From Desulfobacteraceae bacterium (lineage in GTDB: Bacteria; Desulfobacterota; Desulfobacteria; Desulfobacterales; Desulfobacteraceae): a stretch of DNA of 10,547 nt. The stretch covers positions 1-10,547 of the forward strand of contig JAABSK010000084.1 in NCBI GenBank assembly GCA_011390435.1, given 5' to 3'. Numbering within the stretch: the first letter of the stretch is position 1; each line of letters starts with the position of its first letter. Position numbers and translations under genes: made by a program. The notes under the pieces were generated by a model, which saw nothing but the letters and a program-made list of their open reading frames with translations, searched no databases and was not told the origin of the DNA. This document shows positions 1 to 6,294 of the stretch, piece after piece.

Positions 1-456
1 CATTGAATATGTTTTCACATCTGCGACGATTCTGAGAAAACACCCCGGTCGACTGAACATCCAGCCCAGTATTCTGGGGATTGTCCTTGCGATCAGAAGC
101 GGGTCAAACCTGACATGCGCTGCCGGATACGGCTTGATCCTGATCTTCTGAATGTTCAGGGCTTCTGACGGGGTGATTTTCTTGAAATTCACCGTGCGAA
201 AAGGGGTTAAGGCAGAAAGTCTGCTGGCCGTTTCTGAAGAGGCATAGACAGGCGTTTGAGCGCCGTTTAAAAGAAAGGGAATGTCTGCGCTGTGATCAAA
301 ATGCCCATGGGTCAGCAGCAGGGCATCGACCCGGTCAAGATCGTCCGGGCGAATGCGCAGAAGCCTTCTGTTTCGGGTCACGTAGGGGTCCAGCGCGATT
401 TTGCACCCATCTGCTTCTATCACCAGTGATGCGGTGCCATACCAGGTGATCTGCAT
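1..456 (-). CDS. Metallo-beta-lactamase-fold hydrolase, partial (C-terminus outside window)
   Basis: The minus frame is open from the ATG at 456 to the window edge, giving the first 152 residues of a longer protein. It opens with a beta-strand-rich segment (MQITWYGTASLVIEADG) followed by an LDP turn at about residues 22-24, as in UlaG-like / UPF0173-like metallo-beta-lactamase proteins. The metal-binding signature THGHFDHSAD lies at residues 49-58, giving His50, His52, Asp54 and His55 as ligands. His114 (in PYPAAHVRFDP) is a likely next ligand. The start at 456 is preferred over the in-frame ATG at 471 because a GGAGG ribosome-binding site (465-469 on the plus strand) sits 8 bases before it and overlaps the earlier ATG. 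The protein is probably a cytoplasmic metal-dependent hydrolase. The substrate cannot be inferred, and the missing C-terminal half would hold the remaining metal ligands. It is transcribed away from the TRAP operon. Confidence 0.85.
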   Translation of the reverse strand, partial: MQITWYGTASLVIEADGCKIALDPYVTRNRRLLRIRPDDLDRVDALLLTHGHFDHSADIPFLLNGAQTPVYASSETASRLSALTPFRTVNFKKITPSEALNIQKIRIKPYPAAHVRFDPLLIARTIPRILGWMFSRPGCFLRIVADVKTYSM

Positions 457-508
457 GTGATCGGCCTCCATTATATGGGTTCCATCCCTGAACTGAATCG
501 ATACCGCC

Positions 509-538
509 TATTTACTGCCCGCACCATCCATGCGTCAA
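509..538 (-). promoter_or_regulatory. Possible weak promoter for the MBL-fold gene
   Basis: On the minus strand a TTGACG box (533-538) is followed after 18 bases by TAAATA (509-514). The -35 box matches consensus at 5 of 6 bases but the -10 box is poor. It lies in the right place for the divergent hydrolase gene starting at 456. A perfect TATAAT also occurs on the minus strand just before the ribosome-binding site (471-476), but it has no good -35 box and is too close to the start codon. Confidence 0.3.
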
Positions 539-592
539 GCAGAAAGTCAACGGATGACACCGTTTTTATTATGGGGGAAAACGAGTTTTTTC

Positions 593-622
593 TTGACAGG
601 GGTTCCTGGTTTTAAATATAGT
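593..622 (+). promoter_or_regulatory. Sigma-70 type promoter of the TRAP operon
   Basis: A perfect -35 hexamer TTGACA (593-598) is followed after 18 bases by TATAGT (617-622), which differs from the -10 consensus at one base. It lies about 75 bases before the dctP start and is the best promoter match in the intergenic region. A second, perfect TATAAT occurs at 645-650, but its -35 position (622-627, TCGATG) matches at only three bases. It could act as a second start if helped by an activator. Confidence 0.55.
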
Positions 623-652
623 CGATGGGCTGTATTTGGGATATTATAATAC

Positions 653-675
653 TGTAACATATTAATATGATTACA
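653..675 (+). promoter_or_regulatory. Palindromic element in the dctP leader (possible operator)
   Basis: A perfect 12-base palindrome, CATATTAATATG (658-669), is flanked by TGTAA (653-657) and TTACA (671-675), which are inverted copies of each other. One extra base on the right side makes the outer arms slightly off-centre. The element lies between the candidate -10 boxes and the dctP ribosome-binding site, a common place for a repressor site. The spacing does not fit the CRP/FNR consensus (TGTGA-N6-TCACA). The bound regulator, if any, is unknown, and AT-rich leaders can form such palindromes by chance. Confidence 0.35.
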
Positions 676-696
676 CATTACAAGGAGATCAGCACA

Positions 697-1692
697 ATGA
701 AACAGATCACGGCCCTGGTTTTTTTAATGTTTGGTCTGACCCTTGCCGTAAATTTTCCGGCAAGCGCAAAAACAGAACTGAGATATGCCAACTTTTTCCC
801 GCCCACCCACATTCAGAGCCAGCTGGCAGAATCCTGGTGCCAGGAAGTGGAAAAAAGAACCAATGGCGAAGTTTCTGTGAAGTACTTTCCTGCCCAGGCC
901 CTGTCAAAGGCCCCCCAGACCTATGACGATGTCATGAACGGCATTGCGGATATCGGCATGACTGCGCTGGCCTACTCCCGGGGCAGATTTCCCGTGGGCC
1001 AGGCCATTGATCTGCCCATGGGCTACTCTTCCGGCATTCAGGCAACCACCGTCGCCAATGCCGTCCTGAACAAATTCAATCCGGATGAATTCAAAGACAC
1101 GCAGATCATGTTTCTCCACGCCCATGGTCCCGGCCTGATCCACACTACAGATAAAAAAGTGGCATCCATGGAGGATATCAAAGGGCTTAAAATCCGGACA
1201 ACCGGTGCCAGCAGCCTGGTAATCAAGGCCCTTGGCGGTTCTGCCGTTGGAAAACACATGAACGAATCCTACCAGCTGCTGCAAAAAGGGGTGGTGGACG
1301 GTTCGCTCCATCCGCTGGAGTCCAACAAAGGGTGGAAGCTGGGTGAAGTGGTCAACTATGTGACAGAAAGTTATGGTGTTGCCTATACCACTGCATTTGC
1401 CGTTTTCATGAACAAAGCCAAATGGGACAGCCTGTCACCTGCCAACCAGAAAATCATCGCCCAGATCAATATGGAATGGGCTCCAAAACACGGCCAGGCA
1501 TGGGATGACTCTGACAAGGAAGGGATCGCCTTTTTCACCTCAAAAGGCGGTGAATTCGTTTCCCTGTCAGAATCGGAAACCCTTCGATGGCAGGAAGCCA
1601 TGACACCGGTGATCAATGAATATATTGAAAAAGCCTCCCAGGCTGGCATAGACGGGAAAGCCGTGGTGGATTTCATCCGGTCCAGCATGTAA
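697..1692 (+). CDS. dctP: TRAP transporter periplasmic solute-binding protein DctP
   Basis: This 331-residue protein is the periplasmic receptor of a TRAP transporter. It binds the substrate and delivers it to the DctQ-DctM membrane complex. A Sec signal peptide is clear: Met-Lys, a hydrophobic core (about residues 4-20) and a likely signal peptidase I site after ASA (residue 24). The mature protein begins KTELRYANFFPP, typical of the DctP family (PF03480). The family's conserved segment GLKIRTTG (163-170) supplies Arg167, the residue that in characterised members makes a salt bridge to a substrate carboxylate. It is followed by a GVVDGSLHP-type motif (198-206). The start at 697 is chosen over the in-frame ATG at 667 because AAGGAG (682-687) lies nine bases before it and because it gives a proper signal peptide. 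The substrate is not predictable by eye; a carboxylate is likely from Arg167. It is the first gene of a dctPQM operon. Confidence 0.93.
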   Translation: MKQITALVFLMFGLTLAVNFPASAKTELRYANFFPPTHIQSQLAESWCQEVEKRTNGEVSVKYFPAQALSKAPQTYDDVMNGIADIGMTALAYSRGRFPVGQAIDLPMGYSSGIQATTVANAVLNKFNPDEFKDTQIMFLHAHGPGLIHTTDKKVASMEDIKGLKIRTTGASSLVIKALGGSAVGKHMNESYQLLQKGVVDGSLHPLESNKGWKLGEVVNYVTESYGVAYTTAFAVFMNKAKWDSLSPANQKIIAQINMEWAPKHGQAWDDSDKEGIAFFTSKGGEFVSLSESETLRWQEAMTPVINEYIEKASQAGIDGKAVVDFIRSSM

Positions 1693-1696
1693 CACA

Positions 1697-2182
1697 ATGA
1701 CAACGTTTTCCAAAATAGTGGATACGGTTTCAGGGCTGCTCAAGTTCATTGGCGCAGCAGCCCTGACCGGTCTGATGCTGCTGACGGTTGTGGATGTCAT
1801 TGGCCGGTATTTCCGTCATCCCATTCTGGGATCTGTGGAAATCACCGGGTTTCTGGCGGTGATTGTGGTGGCAGCAGCCCTGCCCTGTACCTATAAAGCC
1901 CAGGGCCATGTTGGTGTGGAAATCCTGGTCCGCATGCTGTCAAAAAAAACCCAGCACCGCCTGGATCTGATCACCCGCTTTCTGAGTCTTGTCCTGTTTT
2001 CCCTGATTGCCTGGCAGATGATTGTGTATGCCGGACACATGCGCGCTTCAGGTGAAGTGTCCATGAACCTTGAATTTCCCACATATCTCATTATCTATCT
2101 TCTGGCAGCCAGCCTGATCGCATTTTGCATCACCATTCTGGAATCGATTTTTAACACCCTCAAAGAATTGAAACACAAATGA
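1697..2182 (+). CDS. dctQ: TRAP transporter small permease subunit DctQ
   Basis: This 161-residue integral membrane protein is the small subunit of the TRAP permease (PF04290). Four hydrophobic segments are visible at about residues 13-34, 45-65, 88-108 and 128-150, as expected. Family features include VDVIGRY (32-38) at the end of the first helix and the GHVGVEIL segment after the second. Known DctQ proteins associate with DctM and help dock the loaded binding protein. The gene begins four bases after the dctP stop with no clear Shine-Dalgarno sequence, so translation is probably coupled to dctP. Its stop overlaps the dctM start. Size and topology are normal for a stand-alone DctQ, so this is not a QM fusion. 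Confidence 0.9.
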   Translation: MTTFSKIVDTVSGLLKFIGAAALTGLMLLTVVDVIGRYFRHPILGSVEITGFLAVIVVAAALPCTYKAQGHVGVEILVRMLSKKTQHRLDLITRFLSLVLFSLIAWQMIVYAGHMRASGEVSMNLEFPTYLIIYLLAASLIAFCITILESIFNTLKELKHK

Positions 2183-3498
2183 GCCCCACCCTGATCGGTA
2201 TTATCGGTACCCTTTCCATGATTCTCCTTTTCCTGACCCGCATGCCTGTGGCCTTTGTCATGGCTGTTGTGGGATTTGTGGGGTTCAGCACCCTGACCAC
2301 CTATTCTGCCGGACTGGCCCTTCTGCCGAGAAATATCTTTGAGGTGTTCAACTCCTATGACCTGACCACCATCCCGTTGTTTATTCTCATGGGCCAGCTG
2401 GGGTTCAACTCCGGAATCAGCAAACGGCTGTACAATGCCGGATACAAATTCATGGGCAGCACCCGGGGCGGTCTGGCCATGGCAACGGTATCTGCCTGCA
2501 CAGCCTTTGGCGCGGTCTGCGGCTCAAGCCCGGCCACAGCAGCCACCATGGCCACTGTGGGTCTGCCGGAAATGAAACGCTATAAATACAATGATGAACT
2601 GGCCACCGGATCTGTGGCATCCGGCGGCGGCATCGGTATGATCATGCCGCCGAGTGTGGTGCTGATCATTTACGGAATCCTGACCGAGCAGTCCATTGGT
2701 GAGCTTTTTGTGGCCGGCATCTTTCCCGCCCTTCTGGTGACGCTGCTGTTCATTGTCTCCATCTATATCCGGTGCACCATCTCACCGGACCAGGGCCCGA
2801 AAGGTGAATCCTTTTCCTGGAAAGAGAAATTCAAAGCCCTGCTGGGCCTGGGCGAAACCCTGGCAGTGTTCACCCTGGTCATCGGCGGTATCTTCCAGGG
2901 ATTTTTCACCCCGACAGAAGCAGCCGCTGTCGGTGCCTTTGGCGTCCTGCTCATCGCGGTTGTCCGGCGGCAGATCACCTGGGCCGGGTTTGTCAACTCA
3001 TTGATGGAAACCTTGAAAACATCCTGCATGGTGATGATGCTCATTGCCGGAGCGGTGATTTTCGGAAAATTTCTGGCCATCACCCGGATCCCGTTTGAAA
3101 TTGCAGGGTGGATCAACGCTCTGGATATGGCCCCTTATCTGGTGATGGCGGTGATCATACTGATTTATTTTTTCGGAGGGTGCTTCATGGATGCCCTGGC
3201 CTTTGTCACTCTGACAGTTCCCATCTTTTTTCCGGTGGTTCAGGAACTGGGCTATGATCCCATATGGTTTGGGATTATCATTGTCATGGTGACGGAAATG
3301 GGTGTGATCACTCCGCCGGTGGGCATCAATGTCTATGTTGTCTATGGCGTGGCAAAAAACATTTTTAAAGAGGAAATCCCCCTGGAAAAGATCTTCAAGG
3401 GAATTTTCCCCTTTCTTCTGGCGGTCATCGCCGGTATCATTATCTTAATTCTGTTTCCGCAAATCATCCTGTTCCTGCCGAACCTGATGTACTCCTGA
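2179..3498 (+). CDS. dctM: TRAP transporter large permease subunit DctM
   Basis: This 439-residue polytopic membrane protein is the transport subunit of the TRAP system (DctM, PF06808). It carries out ion-coupled uptake of the substrate supplied by DctP. Family hallmarks include the early LFLTRMPVAF segment, the GSSPATAATMATVGLPEM block followed by the GGGIGMIMPPS motif in the N-terminal half, and the C-terminal copy with FGGCFMDALAF and TPPVGINVYVVYG. These two halves reflect the internal inverted repeat of the DctM/IT superfamily. About 11-12 hydrophobic segments can be counted. The start codon overlaps the dctQ stop in an ATGA junction (2179-2182), indicating translational coupling. The length is usual for the family and no frameshift is seen. 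It is the last gene of the operon; its stop lies within the hairpin at 3494-3529. Confidence 0.93.
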   Translation: MSPTLIGIIGTLSMILLFLTRMPVAFVMAVVGFVGFSTLTTYSAGLALLPRNIFEVFNSYDLTTIPLFILMGQLGFNSGISKRLYNAGYKFMGSTRGGLAMATVSACTAFGAVCGSSPATAATMATVGLPEMKRYKYNDELATGSVASGGGIGMIMPPSVVLIIYGILTEQSIGELFVAGIFPALLVTLLFIVSIYIRCTISPDQGPKGESFSWKEKFKALLGLGETLAVFTLVIGGIFQGFFTPTEAAAVGAFGVLLIAVVRRQITWAGFVNSLMETLKTSCMVMMLIAGAVIFGKFLAITRIPFEIAGWINALDMAPYLVMAVIILIYFFGGCFMDALAFVTLTVPIFFPVVQELGYDPIWFGIIIVMVTEMGVITPPVGINVYVVYGVAKNIFKEEIPLEKIFKGIFPFLLAVIAGIIILILFPQIILFLPNLMYS

Positions 3499-3529
3499 CC
3501 GCCTGAAAAACCGCCCTTCAGCGATCAGG
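3494..3529. terminator. Hairpin between convergent genes, likely bidirectional terminator
   Basis: The arms CCTGACCGCCTGAA (3494-3507) and TTCAGCGATCAGG (3517-3529) pair in 12 Watson-Crick pairs around a 9-base loop (3508-3516), with one unpaired C and one C/A mismatch. On the minus-strand transcript that mismatch becomes a G-U pair, so the stem is stronger in the DUF1330 direction. The stem contains the stop codons of both dctM (3496-3498) and the DUF1330 gene (3525-3527). No T-tract follows on either side, so it may block or stabilise RNA ends rather than act as a classic intrinsic terminator. Confidence 0.5.
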
Positions 3530-3926
3530 AATCCTCCACCATGGCAATCAGGCGGGAATCTTCCAGAGCGGCTGTCCGATGTTCTGCTGATTTCAGGTAT
3601 TCCGGATCTGTGGCCATTTTCATGAATTTTTCCATGGACGGATACCGCACCAGCAGCACCTGATCCCATTTTTCCTCAGGCGGCGCAATGATTCCGGCAT
3701 AAACCTTTCCCATCCAGATCGGGTTTCCACCCACGGATTTGACATGATGAAACGCTTCTTTTGCATACCGGGCATAGGCTTGCGCACCCGTAATGCCGGT
3801 TTTTCCGTCCGGATAGACTGCATCCTGCCGGAACTTCAAAAGATTGAGCATCACCACGGGAACATCCGCAGGAATCGTTTTCAGGGCTGTTTTCAATTGT
3901 TCAGCTTCAGGATGGATCGATGCCAT
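3525..3926 (-). CDS. DUF1330 family protein
   Basis: This is a 133-residue soluble protein without a signal peptide or membrane segment. The C-terminal part (about residues 60-131) matches the DUF1330 pattern (PF07045, dimeric alpha-beta barrel superfamily): a strand with WMGKVYAGII, then KWDQVLLVRYPSMEKFMKMATDPEY and a closing AALEDSRLIAMVE. The N-terminal part has a PVVMLNLLKFR strand and a YARYAKEAFHHVKSVGG helix, also as in this fold. The start at 3926 is preferred over in-frame codons further upstream because AAGGAG lies just before it. An upstream extension would also run into the 3' end of the neighbouring operon. The biochemical function of the family is largely unknown and I do not assign one. 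It follows the hydrogenase-like operon on the same strand after 82 bases and converges on dctM. Confidence 0.8.
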   Translation of the reverse strand: MASIHPEAEQLKTALKTIPADVPVVMLNLLKFRQDAVYPDGKTGITGAQAYARYAKEAFHHVKSVGGNPIWMGKVYAGIIAPPEEKWDQVLLVRYPSMEKFMKMATDPEYLKSAEHRTAALEDSRLIAMVEDS

Positions 3927-3965
3927 TTTTCGTTTCTCCTTTTCAAGGGGTGAGGGGTTCTTGAT

Positions 3966-3995
3966 CCGGCCGGAATCTTCACCCGTCCGGACCGG
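3966..3995 (-). other. GC-rich hairpin between the Ehr-like operon and the DUF1330 gene
   Basis: In the minus-strand transcript CCGGTCCGG (3987-3995) can pair with CCGGCCGG (3966-3973), giving 8 G-C pairs with one bulged base and a 13-base loop. It lies in the 82-base gap after the small-subunit gene. No T-tract follows, so a standard intrinsic terminator is not supported. It could attenuate or process the transcript between the operon and the DUF1330 gene. Each arm is also self-complementary, which weakens the case for one defined structure. Confidence 0.35.
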
Positions 3996-4008
3996 CAGTT
4001 TGGCTTGT

Positions 4009-4752
4009 TTATTTAAAAAACCCCAGCAGGGCATGAAGATTGGTTAGCGGATGGGGGGGACACCCCGGTATGAAAAGGTCCACCGGCAGAATCTGATCCA
4101 GCCCCTCGGTAATTTCAGGGCTTCCGTAGAACGGCCCGCCAGTGAGTGTGCAGCTGCCCACGGCAATCACCACCTTGGGTTCTGGGACCGCTTCCCAGGT
4201 CTGAAGCAGGGCAGCCTTCATGTTTCTGGACACCGGACCGGTTACGACAATGCCATCGGCATGACGGGGCGAGGCCACAAAATTGATGCCAAACCGTGCC
4301 AGATCAAAAAAAGGGGTTGCCAGTACATTCAGGTCTGCTTCACAGGCGTTGCACCCGGCAGCAGAAACCTGGCGGAGCTGCAGTGACCGGCCGAACAGTT
4401 TTTTAAAATGCTGGCGCGCATGCCCGGCAAGATCCGGAAGATCGCCTGCCGTCACCAGGTGCTCTTTTTGGGCCACTCCCATTTCAAAATCTGACGAAAA
4501 CCTGACAAACTTCCGGTCTGAAAGCTGTTCACAGGTACCACAAAAAACACAGCGGCCCAGATCGATTGTTTTGTGCCGGGCATCAATGGCATTCTGGGGA
4601 CAGGCATCCGCGCACATCTGTGCCATATCATCCGGCGCGTCCGGTACAATAACCGGTTTTCCGCGATAACGTTCAAATATGGCCGGTTTTTCACCAGGAT
4701 AGCTGCAGGTTCTGTATCCCTGCTCAAATCTGTTTTTCAGTACATTGAACAT
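4009..4752 (-). CDS. Ehr/hydrogenase-4-like small subunit: single-cluster ferredoxin domain fused to HyfI/NuoB-like domain
   Basis: This 247-residue soluble subunit should carry electrons to or from the large subunit. Residues ~40-80 are a ferredoxin-like domain with CADACPQNAI (Cys47, Cys51) and CVFCGTC (Cys68, Cys71, Cys74). The other half of each usual CxxCxxCxxxCP motif is missing, so only one [4Fe-4S] cluster seems possible. Residues ~125-247 match HyfI/HycG/NuoB: GCNACEADL (Cys134, Cys137), AVGSCTLTGGPF (Cys201) and PGCPPHP (Cys231) supply four ligands for the proximal cluster. The CxxC pair is the hydrogenase form; complex I NuoB has adjacent cysteines. In Hyf and Hyc the ferredoxin (HyfH/HycF) and the NuoB-like protein are separate. 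It is the last gene of the operon, 30 bases after the large subunit, with only a weak GAGAG ribosome-binding site. An annotation as plain NuoB or 'hydrogenase small subunit' would miss the fusion. Confidence 0.85.
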   Translation of the reverse strand: MFNVLKNRFEQGYRTCSYPGEKPAIFERYRGKPVIVPDAPDDMAQMCADACPQNAIDARHKTIDLGRCVFCGTCEQLSDRKFVRFSSDFEMGVAQKEHLVTAGDLPDLAGHARQHFKKLFGRSLQLRQVSAAGCNACEADLNVLATPFFDLARFGINFVASPRHADGIVVTGPVSRNMKAALLQTWEAVPEPKVVIAVGSCTLTGGPFYGSPEITEGLDQILPVDLFIPGCPPHPLTNLHALLGFFK

Positions 4753-4782
4753 CGTATCTGCTCTCTTTTCATGGGTGATGGA

Positions 4783-6294
4783 TCAAAGATCAAATCCGCA
4801 ATAGGAAAGATTAAAACTTTTATTGTTCAAGGGAAAATCCGATATCCCTGTGTTGCGCAAGGCCATGGCAAGGCCGTTCCAGTTGTGAAAGGAAGGATCC
4901 TTGATCTTGTAGCGCATGATTTTTGAGTTTACGTCTGTCAGCACAAGGTGGGAGACTTCTCCCCGCCAGGCTTCGTTCAGGGTCACGACAAACGATGCGG
5001 GTGCAAGGGAATGATTTTTGCCAGAAATGACGCAACCGGTCTCAATCGGCTCCCGGATCAGTGACTGGATCATCTTGATGGACTGCAGAATCTCATCATA
5101 CCGGATTCTTGCCCGGTCATAGACATCTCCATTGGATTTTGAATTTTCAGGAATCTCCATGGCACCATAATGTTCGGTTGGAAAACAGCGCCGAACATCA
5201 TAGGAAAGGCCGGAAGCCCTTGCTGCCGGTCCCACAAGCCCCAGATGCCCGGCATCTTCCGTGCTGACCCTGCCGCAGCCTTCAAACCGGGCACGCACGG
5301 TTGATGAAAAAAACAGCAGATCCAGCACATGTTCAACCTGGGGTTTAAGCTCATTCAACCGTTCAGCCAGGGTTCTGGCGATATCCTGGGAAAGTGGAAA
5401 CCGAACCCCACCAGGACGTACCAGCCCTTTTCCAAACCGGTTCCCGCAGAGCAAAAGGGCCAGGTTTAAAAAATCCCCCCGGATCCGGCCAAAATAATTG
5501 GCTGGCGGCAGAAATGCCACATCCCCGCTCAAGGCACCCAGATCACCGATATGGTTGGCCAGCCGCTCCAGTTCCAGAGCAATGGTGCGGATGCGTTTTG
5601 CCCCCTGGTCCGGCTGGACACCGGTCAGGGCTTCAAGTGCCTGGGCCATGCACAGACTGTGGCCGATGGTGGTGTCTCCGGCAATATTTTCCACCAGTAT
5701 GGGCAACCGTTTGGGTTCCGCCTGGAGGAGAAGATTTTCAACACCCCGGTGCTGATACCCCAGCTGAATTTCAAGATGAAGCACTTTTTCACCAATACAG
5801 TTGAACCGGAAATGCCCCGGCTCAATGACACCGGCATGTACCGGCCCTACGGCAACCTCATGAATCTCATTGCCTGCCACCTGGTAATAGTCGTAATTGC
5901 CTGGAATATCATCTTTATACTGATTGCCGAACACATCCGCTACCTTCCGGCAGTTGGGATGATAGCGCACCATCTTCAGCCAGGGATGCCCTTCCGGCCG
6001 GAGACCGTACTGCTCTGCAATTTCCCGTTCAAACAGGTGAAAAGGCTCACAGGTTGCCGTCAACGCCGGATAGGACGGGGGCGCATCACATCCGGCAACC
6101 ATGAGGCAATCGGTCCTGAACACCGCCATGAGCCTGGGAGCGCCATCTTCAAGATAGGCCAGATACTGAACCACCTTGCCGTTGTTTTTCACGATTTCCA
6201 GGGCATTTTCATAAAAGTCGTCAAATGCCAGATGGGGTATTTTTCTTCGCTCGACAGCCTGCCCATTGGATATGGTTAAAAAATCCTTCATCAT
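4783..6294 (-). CDS. Ehr/HyfG-like large subunit (NuoC-NuoD fusion) lacking the [NiFe] ligands
   Basis: This 503-residue protein fuses a 30-kDa NuoC-like domain (about 1-125, with FEREIAEQYGLRPEGHPWLK at 88-107) to a 49-kDa NuoD/HycE-like domain (about 145-503, with VGPVHAGVIEPGHFRF at 149-164 and HRGVE at 182-186). This is the HycE/HyfG architecture of group 4 hydrogenases. The metal site is not conserved. Where hydrogenases have ERxCGxCxxxH, this protein has ENIAGDTTIGH (202-212), so both cysteines become Ala205 and Thr208. Where they have DPCxxC near the C-terminus, it has NLSYCG (495-500), so Ser497 and Gly500 replace them; Cys499 lies between. It therefore should not bind Ni-Fe and probably is not a hydrogenase. 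The protein also ends at this motif without a cleavable tail. The start (ATG at 6294) overlaps the HyfF stop as TAATG, with GGAGG six bases upstream. Confidence 0.9.
   Translation of the reverse strand: MMKDFLTISNGQAVERRKIPHLAFDDFYENALEIVKNNGKVVQYLAYLEDGAPRLMAVFRTDCLMVAGCDAPPSYPALTATCEPFHLFEREIAEQYGLRPEGHPWLKMVRYHPNCRKVADVFGNQYKDDIPGNYDYYQVAGNEIHEVAVGPVHAGVIEPGHFRFNCIGEKVLHLEIQLGYQHRGVENLLLQAEPKRLPILVENIAGDTTIGHSLCMAQALEALTGVQPDQGAKRIRTIALELERLANHIGDLGALSGDVAFLPPANYFGRIRGDFLNLALLLCGNRFGKGLVRPGGVRFPLSQDIARTLAERLNELKPQVEHVLDLLFFSSTVRARFEGCGRVSTEDAGHLGLVGPAARASGLSYDVRRCFPTEHYGAMEIPENSKSNGDVYDRARIRYDEILQSIKMIQSLIREPIETGCVISGKNHSLAPASFVVTLNEAWRGEVSHLVLTDVNSKIMRYKIKDPSFHNWNGLAMALRNTGISDFPLNNKSFNLSYCGFDL

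Noticed and set aside
578..589. Inverted repeat AAAAC-GA-GTTTT upstream of the -35 box
   Set aside because: The arms are only five bases of low complexity with a two-base loop, which is expected by chance in AT-rich DNA.
4009..4024. T-run on the minus strand near the end of the small-subunit gene as an intrinsic terminator
   Set aside because: It encodes the last residues (GFFK) and no stable GC stem precedes it.
3927..4034. N-terminal extension of the DUF1330 protein by 36 residues
   Set aside because: It would overlap the end of the small-subunit gene, is not similar to the family, and a good AAGGAG site supports the ATG at 3926.
5551..6279. Long open frame on the plus strand antisense to the large subunit (242 codons), with similar ones at 6225-6899 and 7748-8344
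   Set aside because: They lie opposite strongly conserved Ehr/Hyf-like genes, have compositions typical of antisense shadows, carry no recognisable domain, and lack convincing ribosome-binding sites.
4009..6294. Assignment of the operon as a functional [NiFe] hydrogenase 4 or formate hydrogenlyase
   Set aside because: The large subunit lacks all four Ni-Fe cysteine ligands, and no formate dehydrogenase or maturation gene is seen.
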